This document shows, in pieces, positions 32,812-41,247 of a stretch of DNA of 64,000 nt. The position numbers were made by a program, and so were the translations under genes. Below the pieces are notes generated by a model, which was not told where the DNA came from, did not search any database, and saw only the letters and a program-made list of their open reading frames with translations. The first letter of the stretch is position 1, and each line of letters opens with the position of its first letter. Source of the stretch: DASVEG01 sp035540495. GTDB lineage: Bacteria; Actinomycetota; Acidimicrobiia; Acidimicrobiales; CADCTF01. The stretch lies in the NCBI GenBank assembly GCA_035540495.1, contig DATLGL010000033.1, forward strand, positions 1 to 64,000, written 5' to 3'.

Positions 32812-33612
32812 CTAGGCCATCGCGATCGGACCCCGCTGGTTGCCGGGGCGAACGTCGAGCGCTGGCTCACGCGACATGGCCCAACCGAGCCAGGTGAACC
32901 CGAGCGCGACCGGAGCGAGAAGGACCATGAAGTACTCGGCCGCGTCGATGCCGGCGATCGTGGCCCCTCCTGCGATGGCGAGGGCGACCACGGGTGACAT
33001 CGTGAAGAGCCCAACGGCTGCGGCCGGAAGCACACGGGCTCGAATCATCCCGACGCCGAGCAGGCTCATGATGAGCAACCACTCCGCGACGAGGACCACG
33101 AGCGCCCCGTATCCGGCAGGTAGCGCGAGCCCCGGCGACAACACGAACCACCAGAACGCGACACGCCCGACCCTGCCGAGTCCTCCGTGGCGGCGGCGAA
33201 GGCCCCATAGCCCCACAGCGAATGCCGCGAAGCCGGCGACGATCATGGTGACGAACGCCGCGTGGACCGGGCCACGGCCGGCCGGAACCAGCTCGTTGCC
33301 GATCCCACCGATGATGAACAACGGCACGGTTGCCATCGCAGTCATTCCCGCGCGCCTGGTGAGCGTTGTGGACACGGCTCCTCCTCGTTTGGCCTCCTCT
33401 GCGAACACCTTCGCGACGAGCGACGCTGAACCGAATCGCGCCACGACGTGCGCCTCGGCGTCGCCCGCCGCCAGCCCGCTCGCGATCAGCCGATCGAACG
33501 CCGTGTACAGGTGATCCGCCGCCTCGTCGACGATGTCGTCGGCATCCGCGAGCTTGTCGACGGAGCGACGCAGCTCGGTGAGGTACGCCTCGATCATGCG
33601 GGATTCGGCCAT
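32812..33612 (-). CDS. HAAS-domain membrane protein (PadR partner)
   Basis: A 266-residue protein. Residues 1-75 (MIEAYLTELRRSVDKLADAD, EAADHLYTAFDRLIASGLAA, DAEAHVVARFGSASLVAKVF) form a HAAS-type helical signalling domain, which is typically encoded next to a PadR regulator. Six or so membrane segments follow (VPLFIIGGIGNELV, FAAFAVGLWGL, ALPAGYGALVVLVAEWLLIM, FTMSPVVALAIAGGATIAG, YFMVLLAPVALGFTWLGW). It overlaps the PadR gene by 19 bases, so the pair is co-translated. Probably senses an envelope state and controls the PadR regulator. Confidence 0.82.
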   Translation of the reverse strand: MAESRMIEAYLTELRRSVDKLADADDIVDEAADHLYTAFDRLIASGLAAGDAEAHVVARFGSASLVAKVFAEEAKRGGAVSTTLTRRAGMTAMATVPLFIIGGIGNELVPAGRGPVHAAFVTMIVAGFAAFAVGLWGLRRRHGGLGRVGRVAFWWFVLSPGLALPAGYGALVVLVAEWLLIMSLLGVGMIRARVLPAAAVGLFTMSPVVALAIAGGATIAGIDAAEYFMVLLAPVALGFTWLGWAMSREPALDVRPGNQRGPIAMA

Positions 33613-33938
33613 GCCACGGTCCTCTCTCCGAGCACGCCTTGAACCGCAGTCGCGAACGCCTGCCACTCCATCCGCTTCTCCCTGACGGCGCGTCGGCCTC
33701 CACCGGTGAGCGTGTACACGCGCCGACGGCGACCTGAAGAGTCGTCCCACGTCGACGTGAGCAGCCCCGCCCTCTGCAGTCGGTGCAACGCGGGGTAGAC
33801 GGTGCCTTCGGGGATGTCGAGCGCATCGCCGGTGCGGCGCTTGAGCTCCTCGATCACCGCGTATCCGTGCCGAGGACCGTCTTCGACGACGGCCAGCAGG
33901 AGCAGGTCGAGGTGTCCCTTCAGCGTCTCTGCACGCAT
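33594..33938 (-). CDS. PadR-family regulator (HAAS-linked)
   Basis: A 114-residue short PadR protein: LKGHLDLLLLAVVEDGPRHG, YAVIEELKRRTG, IPEGTVYPALHRLQRAGLL and GRRRRVYTLTGGGRRAV. It lacks the long C-terminal helical domain of the two other PadR proteins in the window. First gene of the padR-HAAS operon; it probably regulates the operon. Confidence 0.9.
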   Translation of the reverse strand: MRAETLKGHLDLLLLAVVEDGPRHGYAVIEELKRRTGDALDIPEGTVYPALHRLQRAGLLTSTWDDSSGRRRRVYTLTGGGRRAVREKRMEWQAFATAVQGVLGERTVAWPNPA

Positions 33939-33943
33939 ACCTA

Positions 33944-33974
33944 GTATTACGAGGCTTTACGACGCGATGGTCAA
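33944..33974 (-). promoter_or_regulatory. Leaderless promoter of padR-HAAS operon
   Basis: On the minus strand TTGACC (33974-33969) and TAATAC (33949-33944) are 19 bases apart, and the -10 ends only 5 bases before the ATG at 33938. Transcription would begin at or next to the start codon, giving a leaderless mRNA, which fits the lack of a ribosome site. Two copies of TCGTAA lie between the boxes and could be operator half-sites. Confidence 0.45.
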
Positions 33975-34177
33975 GACCGCACTCGCGACGAACCGGACGC
34001 AGGTCAGGCGGCCAAAACCCCCGACAGGGGTGTTGCAGCCGCGGGCGTTGCGGGTACCGTGGAGTCGACGCCCCGGTTGTCGTCACGCCGATCGTCTGAC
34101 ACGCGCGTTGACCTGGCTTCGATCGCTCCGTCAGTCCACGGTGGGCGAGCACGATCGAACATGTCTGGGGATGGCCG

Positions 34178-34936
34178 GTGGCCACACGTACGCAACATTG
34201 CGACCGCGATCGCGATCGTGACGCGCTCCGCGCCTTGCACCTGCGCGCTCGGGACAACGATCCGGAAGCCGTCAACGATCTGGTGGCGCGCTACCAGGGC
34301 CTTGCCCGGAGTGCCGCACTGCGCATGAGCCGGAGCTCGAACGACGTCGACGATCTCATCCAGGTTGCCAACTACGGCCTGCTGAACGCGCTTCGGCGCT
34401 TCGATCCCGACCGGGGCGTCCAGTTCTCGACGTTCGCGTACGCGACGATCGAAGGTGAGCTCAAACGCTACCGGCGCCAGACCGCGTGGGTCGTCCACGT
34501 ACCACGATCACTGCAGGAACGGGCGCTCACCGTCGACGCCGAGATCGAGTCGCTCACGACGAGTCGGGGATCGCAGCCCACCGTTGCCGACGTCGCCGAA
34601 TCGCTCGGGATCGACGAAGCCGCGGTTATCGAGGTCCTCGACGTTCGCGACCTTCGTCGTCCCGCATCACTCGATCTCACCAGCGACGACGGTTCGACCG
34701 TCTACGAAGTCCCCACCCACGACGGCGGGTTCGACCGCGTCGACGCCGTCGCCTTGGTGCGTGACCTCATGGAGCGGCTGTCAGAACGCGAGCGCGAGGT
34801 GGTCGAGCTCCGGTTCTTCGAGCAGCTCAAGCAGAGCGACATCGCCGCGAAGGTCGGCTTGAGTCAGATGCACGTGTCCAGGATCCTTCGAACGGCCATC
34901 GCCCGCCTGCGCGTCCTCGCGACGTACGACGCCTGA
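34178..34936 (+). CDS. SigB/SigF-type RNA polymerase sigma factor
   Basis: A 252-residue group 3 sigma factor. Region 2 is VDDLIQVANYGLLNALRRFD with FSTFAYATIEGELKRYRR (-10 recognition), region 3 ERALTVDAEIESLTTSRGS and TVADVAESLGIDEAAVIEVL, and region 4 LSEREREVVELRFFEQLKQ with SDIAAKVGLSQMHVSRILR for the -35. Sigma factors of this kind are controlled by partner switching between anti-sigma kinases and PP2C phosphatases; a SpoIIE-type phosphatase lies at 41248. The GTG at 34178 has GGGGA nearby. No anti-sigma gene is adjacent. Confidence 0.88.
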   Translation: MATRTQHCDRDRDRDALRALHLRARDNDPEAVNDLVARYQGLARSAALRMSRSSNDVDDLIQVANYGLLNALRRFDPDRGVQFSTFAYATIEGELKRYRRQTAWVVHVPRSLQERALTVDAEIESLTTSRGSQPTVADVAESLGIDEAAVIEVLDVRDLRRPASLDLTSDDGSTVYEVPTHDGGFDRVDAVALVRDLMERLSEREREVVELRFFEQLKQSDIAAKVGLSQMHVSRILRTAIARLRVLATYDA

Positions 34937-34999
34937 CGCAGACGGATCGAGCGCGCGACGCCGTCCCCGTGCGTACTGCTCTCAACCGCTTCGCCGCGA

Positions 35000-35512
35000 T
35001 CAGCGACCGTCGGGGCGGAACGAGAAGCCGCAGTTCGCCTGTGCATACGAGTCGATGTCGCCGGCGGCGGCGGCAGCGGCCGAGGTGCGGGAGTCGGGCC
35101 ACCAGCCGTCCGCGAGTGCGAACGGGTCGTCGCCGGCTCTGCGCAGCGACTCGGAGCGGCGCAGGCCGTCGTCGACGAGGGTCCGCACCTGTGGTGCTAT
35201 CTCCTCCGGAGCCGACGCGTCGAGCTCGCGGAGGAGGGCGTCGCCTCGGTCGAGGGTCGTGCGCAGCTCGTCGAGGAACGACGTCACCCTCCGCTGGCTC
35301 TCGCGGCTCGACATCGAGCTGTCGACGTTGAAAGCGACCTCGTGGTTGTAGAGCGCGTTGACGTCCGCGAGCACGTCGCAGAACGGGCGGCCCGCCGTGG
35401 TCGCCGGCGCGGCCTCCTTCGGGTCGCCGCCGGCCTCGGTGGTCGCCGTTTGGCCACAACCCCCCAGCGCGATCGCGATGACAACGACGCATGCACCGAT
35501 CGACCACCTCAT
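35000..35512 (-). CDS. Lipoprotein, third gene of the ECF sigma operon
   Basis: A 170-residue lipoprotein: signal segment IGACVVVIAIALGGC with lipobox LGGC (lipidated Cys19), then an acidic/Thr linker and a helical domain (PFCDVLADVNALYNHEVAFN, FLDELRTTLDRGDALLREL, CGFSFRPDGR). No family recognised. The ATG overlaps the anti-sigma stop (ATGA), so all three genes are translationally coupled. It may be an outer-surface sensor or the output of the sigma factor. Confidence 0.8.
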   Translation of the reverse strand: MRWSIGACVVVIAIALGGCGQTATTEAGGDPKEAAPATTAGRPFCDVLADVNALYNHEVAFNVDSSMSSRESQRRVTSFLDELRTTLDRGDALLRELDASAPEEIAPQVRTLVDDGLRRSESLRRAGDDPFALADGWWPDSRTSAAAAAAGDIDSYAQANCGFSFRPDGR

Positions 35513-36774
35513 CGCGTCGACCCTTCCACAGCTGCCCGCACCGCGGGAGAGACGGCGGCGAACGGCGACGACGTGTCGGACACCGCCCTGGCGCCGACCT
35601 GCGCGGGCGACCGACTCGCGTCGAGCGCGGCGCGGCCCCCGATGTCGACCGTCAGGCGTGTGCGCGTGGGTGCCGGCTGCCCGGACGGACGGGGACTCAG
35701 CGAGAGCTGACGCACCCGCCTCGCGTCGTCGATGACTGCGCTTCCGGTCCAGGGTTCCGTCCCGCCGCCGACCGCCGACGCCGGCACCCGGAACGTGTAG
35801 CGACGGCCACGCTCGCCGTCGCCGACGAGCACCGTCGAGCGGGCGAGGACCGCACCTTCAGCCGCCCGCAGGATCGAGGGCAAAGCGCGGGGATCGACCA
35901 GGACCCGGCCGAGGGGGCCCGGCCCGGCTTGGGTCTCGACCCACGTGCCGTCGGGCGCTCGAAGCGCGGCGCTCCCCTGCCGAGCCGCGTCGATCGCGAA
36001 CGCGGCCGTCGATTCGCGGACCTCGATGGAGCCCGGCACGGCGACGACTGCACCCTCCAGCTGGAGCCCGACCGCAGGATCGACCGCGCCGGCCGCCCGA
36101 ATGCGGATGCTCAGCGACGCCGCCTCGGGAGCGGCAGGGGGCGTCTCGGCCGGGCCTTCGCTCGGCGTCGGACGGAACCGTTCGCGCGGCGGCGGGGGTG
36201 GCGCCCCTGGCACGCGGGAGAGCATCTCGTCGATGCGCTGGTCGAGCTCGGCGAGCCTCCGATCGAGCTCGGCCATGATGAGGTTCCACTGCTCAGCCAT
36301 GTGGTCGCGGACCTCGGGAGGCGCGACGGAGAAGTCGGGGTCGCGACCGTTGGCCGGGATCTCGACGTCGGTGACGGCATCGACGATGACCTCCGACGCG
36401 CCCTCCTCCTCGAGGTGGCTCGCCGCGGCGAGGAGCACGGTACGCGGCGCGTCCTCGCGGTTGCGCAGCACCACCGACGACGCGACGCCGGCGACGAGCA
36501 ACACCGCGGCAGCGACGGCCACGACGGCTCGCGTCCGGCCGGGCCACGTCGGCCGGGCGGGCGAGGCGTCGAGTGGAAGCGCCGCGACAACCCGATCGGC
36601 AAGCCCCCGAGGGGCACTCTTCGGTGCCACAGCCGCGGCGCGCCGATCGAGATCGGCTACAGCAGCCGCGAAGGCACGGCAGCCGGAACAGCCCGCCAAG
36701 TGGGCCTCGGTGACGGCATCGACGGGAGAACCGCCGGCCACGGAATCGCGGCACTCGTCGTGGGTGATCGTCAT
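35509..36774 (-). CDS. Zinc-finger anti-sigma factor with large extracytoplasmic part
   Basis: A 421-residue membrane protein. Residues 1-45 hold an anti-sigma zinc-finger (ZAS) element, ECRD... EAHLAGCSGCRAFAAAV (HxxxCxxC); a membrane segment AVVAVAAAVLLVAGVASSVV lies near residues 85-105; the rest is outside and includes a Pro/Glu-rich stretch (PGAPPPPPRERF) and a beta-rich domain (SIRIRAAGAVDPAVGLQLEG, YTFRVPASAVGGG). It should hold the ECF sigma factor inactive until an envelope signal triggers release. Overlaps both neighbours by 4 bases. Confidence 0.82.
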   Translation of the reverse strand: MTITHDECRDSVAGGSPVDAVTEAHLAGCSGCRAFAAAVADLDRRAAAVAPKSAPRGLADRVVAALPLDASPARPTWPGRTRAVVAVAAAVLLVAGVASSVVLRNREDAPRTVLLAAASHLEEEGASEVIVDAVTDVEIPANGRDPDFSVAPPEVRDHMAEQWNLIMAELDRRLAELDQRIDEMLSRVPGAPPPPPRERFRPTPSEGPAETPPAAPEAASLSIRIRAAGAVDPAVGLQLEGAVVAVPGSIEVRESTAAFAIDAARQGSAALRAPDGTWVETQAGPGPLGRVLVDPRALPSILRAAEGAVLARSTVLVGDGERGRRYTFRVPASAVGGGTEPWTGSAVIDDARRVRQLSLSPRPSGQPAPTRTRLTVDIGGRAALDASRSPAQVGARAVSDTSSPFAAVSPAVRAAVEGSTR

Positions 36775-37298
36775 CGGGCGTCCTCCTCGTCGTCGGTGCT
36801 GAGGACAGCAACCAGGCGGGTGCGGGCTCGCGACATGCGCGATCGCATGGTGGAGGCGGGGATTCCGACGAGCGCGGCGGCCTCCTCCTGCGAGTACCCG
36901 AGCACCGCCGAGAGCACGAAGGCCTCGCGCTCGTCGTCAGGGAGCCCTGCGATCGCTGCGTCGAGCACGAGGCGGTCGTCGGCCGCCGCGTCACGAGCCG
37001 GCGTGGCCCGGGCGGCACTGAGCGGGACGACAACGGTGGAACGCCTGCGGCCGCGGTCGAGCGCCGTACGACGGCAGATCGCGTACAACCACGTCGTGAT
37101 CGCGCTTTCGCCGCGGTACGACCCCAGGCCCCGATAGGCCTTCAGGAAGGTGTCCTGGACGATCTCCTCGGCGGCGTGGTCGTCGGGTGCCATCATCCGG
37201 GCGAACCGCCAGACCGTGTCGGTGTGGCGGCGCACGAGGGTCTCGAACGCGACGTCGTCACCTCCCCGCGCCCGCCTCGCCAGCAGTTGATCGTCCAT
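36771..37298 (-). CDS. ECF-type RNA polymerase sigma factor
   Basis: A 175-residue sigma-70-like ECF factor. Region 2 is FETLVRRHTDTVWRFARMMA, AAEEIVQDTFLKAYRGLGSY and ITTWLYAICRRTALDRGR; region 4 is LPDDEREAFVLSAVLGYSQE and AAALVGIPASTMRSRMSRAR. The ATG at 37298 follows GGGGAGCG. First gene of a three-gene operon with its anti-sigma factor and a lipoprotein. Confidence 0.92.
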   Translation of the reverse strand: MDDQLLARRARGGDDVAFETLVRRHTDTVWRFARMMAPDDHAAEEIVQDTFLKAYRGLGSYRGESAITTWLYAICRRTALDRGRRRSTVVVPLSAARATPARDAAADDRLVLDAAIAGLPDDEREAFVLSAVLGYSQEEAAALVGIPASTMRSRMSRARTRLVAVLSTDDEEDAR

Positions 37299-37355
37299 CG
37301 CTCCCCAGCCTGGTCGTTGATCCACCCCGTGAGACGCATCACGCGCCGCATCTGT

Positions 37356-37369
37356 CCACAGCGCTGTGG
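37356..37369. promoter_or_regulatory. 14-bp perfect palindrome upstream of ECF operon
   Basis: CCACAGCGCTGTGG reads the same on both strands. It sits 57 bases upstream of the ECF sigma start and 35 bases upstream of the DUF1905 start, in the shared promoter region of the divergent genes, so it is a candidate operator. No repeat of it was noticed elsewhere. Confidence 0.4.
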
Positions 37370-37404
37370 GGACGCTGCGCCTGACGCGCAGGCAACATGG
37401 TGCG

Positions 37405-37704
37405 GTGGGGACGAAGTTCGAGTTCGAGTTCGAAGGGATGGTCGTCGAGTGGCGGGGTCCAGCGCCCTTCTACTTCGTCGCGATCCCGCCCGACGAGAGC
37501 GCCGACATCAAGCTCGCTGCAAAGGGCGTGGAGTACTGGGGCCAGGTGCCGGTGGATGCGCGCATCAACGGGACGAGGTTCTCGACGGCGCTGTTCCCGA
37601 AGGACGACCGCTACCTGCTGCCGTTGAAGGTGTCGGTCCGAAGGTCCGCTGGCGTCGAGCTCGATCAGCTCGCAAGAGTCGAGTTGTCGGTGCGACGGCG
37701 CTAG
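37405..37704 (+). CDS. DUF1905 domain protein
   Basis: A 99-residue protein matching DUF1905: GMVVEWRGPAPFYFVAIPPD, WGQVPVDARINGTRFSTALF and YLLPLKVSVRRSAGVELDQ. The family forms a small beta barrel, often fused to or next to a YdeI-like domain, and its function is unknown. GTG start at 37405; 37366 is also open. Converges with the MOSC gene, 4 bases after its stop. Confidence 0.82.
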   Translation: MGTKFEFEFEGMVVEWRGPAPFYFVAIPPDESADIKLAAKGVEYWGQVPVDARINGTRFSTALFPKDDRYLLPLKVSVRRSAGVELDQLARVELSVRRR

Positions 37705-37708
37705 CGGG

Positions 37709-38467
37709 CTACGTCGCCTCCACGGGATCCCCGACGCGCACTGATCCGCTCTGCGTGATCGACGCGTACACCCCGAGGTTGTTGCCGTTGGTGTCACGAA
37801 TGGTCGTGCCGATGGACTTGTCGCGCTCCAGCCCGGGCTGGGCGCGAGATGGCATCGAGCACCGCGGCGTCGCCATCAGGACGTTGGTCGCGACCTCACC
37901 GGCCTGGACGGAAGCCCACGTCTCCTCTACGAACCCGTCGCGCGATATGTCGATGAGCGCCGTCGGACGGAACCGACGGACGTCCCACTGAGCTTCGGGA
38001 CGCTCGGCGCTGATGGCGGCGAGGCTGGCGGTGGTCAGCCAATGGACGTCGGCGAGGTCGAGCCACGTCCCTGGTGGGCCGGGCCAGTCGAAGAGCGGTG
38101 TGTCCTCGTCGGACATGCCGGTGTACATCTCCATCGGGAACACGGCGTCGGTGGGCGGCGGCGCCAGGCGCACCTCCAGGCCGAGCCAGTCGGAGAGGAC
38201 CTGGTGGATGTCGTCGTCGTCTGCGGCATGCTCGCTCGCGTCCGGCAGCGTGATGACGACGCGCTCTCCGTCGAGCCGCGCCGACGCCATGAGGAGGTCG
38301 GGATACCGCTTCGCGGACAAGACCTTGCGAGCGGCGGGGTCGACCACGGCGAGGGTGCGGTCGCCGGCCGCCCCACCGGGCGCGAGGTCGAGCGAGTCCA
38401 CCGTCTCGCCCTGGAACGACTTCACCGGGTACCGCCACACCTGCACGACCGTGCCGACCTGGGCCAT
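37709..38467 (-). CDS. MOSC-domain protein with N-terminal beta barrel
   Basis: A 252-residue protein. An MOSC_N barrel (VVQVWRYPVKSFQGETVDSL, DRTLAVVDPAARKVLSAKRY) precedes the MOSC domain (RRFRPTALIDISRDGFVEET, NVLMATPRCSMPSRAQPGLE). The Cys in the TPRC motif is the expected molybdenum-cofactor sulphur ligand in the mARC/YcbX type, which reduces N-hydroxylated compounds. No electron-transfer partner gene is adjacent. Confidence 0.88.
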   Translation of the reverse strand: MAQVGTVVQVWRYPVKSFQGETVDSLDLAPGGAAGDRTLAVVDPAARKVLSAKRYPDLLMASARLDGERVVITLPDASEHAADDDDIHQVLSDWLGLEVRLAPPPTDAVFPMEMYTGMSDEDTPLFDWPGPPGTWLDLADVHWLTTASLAAISAERPEAQWDVRRFRPTALIDISRDGFVEETWASVQAGEVATNVLMATPRCSMPSRAQPGLERDKSIGTTIRDTNGNNLGVYASITQSGSVRVGDPVEAT

Positions 38468-38539
38468 GGCGGGAACTTACCTACCGAGAGGCCGGACGCA
38501 CGGACGAGCGCGCTCCGGCGGCACCGCACTGGCGCGAGA

Positions 38540-38566
38540 TCGCCGGCCACCTGAGGTGGCCGGCGA
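38540..38566 (-). terminator. Terminator after duplicated lipoprotein
   Basis: Perfect 12-bp stem tcgccggccacc / ggtggccggcga (38540-38551 and 38555-38566) with a 3-base loop, 28 bases past the lipoprotein stop and before the MOSC start on the same strand. Confidence 0.75.
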
Positions 38567-38593
38567 CTCGCTCCAGCGGATGACGGGTTCTGG

Positions 38594-39877
38594 TCAGAAC
38601 TTGTCGGGGAACTGCTTCACCGTCGCCGAGGCGAGCGCGTCAGCGGTGCCCGACATGTGGTGCACCGCGTCACGCAGCAGCGACGCAACCTTCTTCGCGT
38701 CGCCAGCCTTCTGCGCATCGATCACGGCGATGAGCGTCGTCGCATGCCCCGTGATGGCCTCCTCGACCGCTGCCGCAGGCAGGTTCGGGTTCACCGAGTT
38801 GAGGGTCGTGCCGAACGTCTTGGCGTACGAGGTCAGACGCTTGACCGCAGCGTCCTTGCCGGCCTGGTCGTCCTTCGCGACGGCCTGGGTGTAGGCCACG
38901 AAGCCGGGGATGTGGTCTTCGGAGCGCCACAGACCGTCGAAGGCCTTCCGGACGTCGTCTCCGTACACCGATCCGACAGCTGCGACGATGTCGGCGCTGT
39001 TGCTGTTCGACGGCCCGTTCAGCGCGGCCGCCGCGGCCTCGAACTGGGGCATGCGACCGCCGAGGGCGCCGCCGGTGGCGCTGGCTGCCAGCCACACGTG
39101 CTCACGGAGGAGGGAGTGCAGCCCGGAGCGAAGTTCGGACGCCGGTGCGTTGGCATCACCGTCGAACTTCTGCGGGAACTTCTTCGCAGTCGCCCCCGCG
39201 AGTGCCGCGGCGGTCATGTCCATGTGGTGGTAGGCGCCGCGCAACGACTGGTAGACGGTCTGCTGATCGCCGGCCTTCTGCGCATCGATCACCTTCAACA
39301 GCGTGGTCGCGTGCGACGTGATCGACTCGGTGACCACGTCTGCAGGAAGGTTCTCGTTGACCTTGTTCATCGTCTCGCCGAACGTCTTCGCGTACGACGT
39401 GAGACGCTTCACGGCCGCGTCCTTGCCGGCCTGATCGTCCTTCGCTGCGGCCTGCGTGTAGGCCACGAACGCCGGGATGTGATCCTCCGAACGCCACAGG
39501 CCGTCGAAGGCCTTGCCGGTCTCGGCTCCATAGGCGGAGCTCACCGCTGCGACGAGGTCGGCGCTGTTGCTGTCGGACGGACCGTTGAGTGCCGCCGCGT
39601 ACGCCTCGAAGCCCGCGTTGTCACCACGGAGGGCCGATCCCGTGGCGAGCGCCGCGAGGTACACGTGCTCGGTGAGGAGGTCGGTGAGGCCCGCACGAAG
39701 CGTCGATGCGCCGGTGTCGACACTCGCCTTCTCGGCCGCGGGAGAGGTGGTGTCGGATCCGGAAGCCTGGTCGCCGGCGGCGGCGTTCTGGGGTTCGTCG
39801 TCGCTGCCGCACGCGCCGGCGACGAGGGAAAGGGTGAGCAAAGGCGCGGCGACCCGAAGAAGGGTCTTGCGTTTCAT
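38594..39877 (-). CDS. Lipoprotein with two tandem copies of a His-rich helical domain
   Basis: A 427-residue lipoprotein. Signal LLTLSLVAGAC with lipidated Cys23, a short acidic/Thr linker, then two copies of one ~180-residue domain: residues about 59-238 and 248-427. Shared stretches include FDGLWRSEDHIP, FVAYTQA, KDDQAGKDAAVKRLTSYAKT and VIDAQKAGD. All five His positions are kept in both copies (EHV, EDH, HATT, HH), consistent with metal or heme binding in a helical bundle. The gene follows a cupredoxin lipoprotein by 37 bases, suggesting a shared copper or redox role. AGGAG lies 10 bases before the ATG. I do not recognise a named family. Confidence 0.85.
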   Translation of the reverse strand: MKRKTLLRVAAPLLTLSLVAGACGSDDEPQNAAAGDQASGSDTTSPAAEKASVDTGASTLRAGLTDLLTEHVYLAALATGSALRGDNAGFEAYAAALNGPSDSNSADLVAAVSSAYGAETGKAFDGLWRSEDHIPAFVAYTQAAAKDDQAGKDAAVKRLTSYAKTFGETMNKVNENLPADVVTESITSHATTLLKVIDAQKAGDQQTVYQSLRGAYHHMDMTAAALAGATAKKFPQKFDGDANAPASELRSGLHSLLREHVWLAASATGGALGGRMPQFEAAAAALNGPSNSNSADIVAAVGSVYGDDVRKAFDGLWRSEDHIPGFVAYTQAVAKDDQAGKDAAVKRLTSYAKTFGTTLNSVNPNLPAAAVEEAITGHATTLIAVIDAQKAGDAKKVASLLRDAVHHMSGTADALASATVKQFPDKF

Positions 39878-39914
39878 CGTCGGATGTCTCCTGTTGTGTT
39901 GGCGGGAACCGGCG

Positions 39915-40349
39915 TCAGCGGACTTCGACCTCGCCACGCATGGTGGCGGGGTGGAGCCTGCAGAAGTACGGGTACGTCCCGGGCTCGGGGAAGCTGAACT
40001 CGAACGACTTCCCCGTCGGGATGTCGCCTGAGTCGAACCGTTGGTCAGGTTGTTGGGTCACGCCCGCGCCGCCCTGTTCGACGGTTCCGGACGTGACGGT
40101 GTGTGCACCGGCGTCGTTCTGCTTCCAGACCACCGTGTCGCCCGCTGCGATGGTGATCCGCTCAGGTTTGAACGCAACCAACTCGATCTCGACGACGTTG
40201 CCGCCGCTGTCGGATGTCGTGGTGGTGGTGCTGGTGGGAGCGGCGACGTCGCCGTCGTCACCTCCACAGGCGCCGGCGATCAGCCCCAACGCAGCGAGCG
40301 CGACGCCACCGATCCATCGGCGGGAAGCGAGGTACGTGGTTGCTGGCAC
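39915..40349 (-). CDS. Cupredoxin (plastocyanin-like) lipoprotein
   Basis: A 144-residue protein: signal VALAALGLIAGAC with lipobox Cys28, a Thr/Ser linker, and a type-1 copper domain. The copper ligands are visible: H83 (GAHTVTSG), C130, H133 and M137 (YPYFCRLHPATMRG). It would carry single electrons at the outer face of the membrane. First gene of an operon with the His-rich lipoprotein. Confidence 0.92.
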   Translation of the reverse strand: MPATTYLASRRWIGGVALAALGLIAGACGGDDGDVAAPTSTTTTTSDSGGNVVEIELVAFKPERITIAAGDTVVWKQNDAGAHTVTSGTVEQGGAGVTQQPDQRFDSGDIPTGKSFEFSFPEPGTYPYFCRLHPATMRGEVEVR

Positions 40350-40488
40350 GCCTCCTGTTCGGAGCGACTACGGATCTGGATGGCGAGAACTTCGATGTCG
40401 CGAACTCATCCGGTGCGTGCCGCCGCAACGGAGTGCCGTGCGTGCGACGCAACCGCCTCCGGCACGAGCCCGCCACGGCGGACGGCGC

Positions 40489-40674
40489 GTGACCCTCGAC
40501 CATTACGACGAGGGCCTCCTCGCTGCATACGCGCTCGACGCCGTCGATCGGGACGAGGCAGCGGCGATAGAGGCCCACCTGCATTCGTGCAGTCGATGCC
40601 ACCGAACTGCGGTCGAGTTCTTGTCGACTGCCGCACAGCTGGCCATCGCCTTCGGATTGGTGATCGAAGAATGA
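40489..40674 (+). CDS. Minimal zinc-finger anti-sigma-like protein
   Basis: A 61-residue protein with the ZAS pattern: YDEGLLAAYALDAVD, then EAHLHSCSRCHRTAVEFL (HxxxCxxC) and a final helix. It has only the sigma-binding part of an anti-sigma factor and no membrane segment. GTG start at 40489; its stop overlaps the start of the next gene (ATGA). No sigma factor gene is adjacent, so its partner is unknown. Confidence 0.75.
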   Translation: MTLDHYDEGLLAAYALDAVDRDEAAAIEAHLHSCSRCHRTAVEFLSTAAQLAIAFGLVIEE

Positions 40675-41159
40675 AGATCCTCACAGCCCTCGCGCTCGTC
40701 GTCGCCGGTACGGCCCATCTGGCCGCAGCCGCCCAGCACCGCGGCGCCACGCTCGCGATGTCGTTGTTCGCTGTCGTTGCCGTCGGCCAGTCGGCTCTGG
40801 CCGCGCTGCATCTCCGTCGCGGTGACGGCGTCGTTCGCGCCGCGGTGGGCATCACGTCGCTCGCGCTCATCGTCCTCTGGGCGGCATCGAGATGGACAGG
40901 CGTCGTGATCGGTCACACCCACGAGCCCGGAGCCGTTGGAGCAGTTGACGCCACCGCTGTCGTGGCGCAACTCGTCGCGCTCGGAGCGATCACGAAGACG
41001 TCGTCGGGACCGGCGCGATGGACGGCAGCCGCCGGCATCGCCACGGGCGCGGCGCTGCTCGCTGTCACCCTGTCGTCGGGGCCCCGCGCGGCTGGCGACA
41101 CCGAGCGCCACCATCACCATGGCGAGGAGGCCGCGGCCGCGTCGGAGCACCCTGCGTGA
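40671..41159 (+). CDS. Integral membrane protein with His-rich tail
   Basis: A 162-residue protein with about five membrane segments (ILTALALVVAGTAHLAAAA, AMSLFAVVAVGQSALAAL, AVGITSLALIVLWAAS, AVVAQLVALGAI, AAAGIATGAALLAVTL) and a C-terminus TERHHHHGEEAAAASEHPA with four adjacent His, a likely metal-binding tail. Coupled to the mini anti-sigma gene by ATGA. It sits opposite the cupredoxin operon, so a metal-handling role is plausible but inferred. Confidence 0.72.
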   Translation: MKILTALALVVAGTAHLAAAAQHRGATLAMSLFAVVAVGQSALAALHLRRGDGVVRAAVGITSLALIVLWAASRWTGVVIGHTHEPGAVGAVDATAVVAQLVALGAITKTSSGPARWTAAAGIATGAALLAVTLSSGPRAAGDTERHHHHGEEAAAASEHPA

Positions 41160-41247
41160 ACCCATCCGACGGAGCGCGGCGACGCGACGTACGGCCCTCG
41201 GCGTGGGGTGGGGCTGCGGGAGCCTACGCTCCGGGTCGCACCCCGCC

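Noticed and set aside
33998..34040. Hairpin ACCCC..GGGGT upstream of the sigma factor
   Set aside because: Only five pairs, expected by chance in this composition.
34178..37298. One operon joining both sigma factors
   Set aside because: The SigB-type gene is on the plus strand and the ECF operon on the minus strand; they converge.
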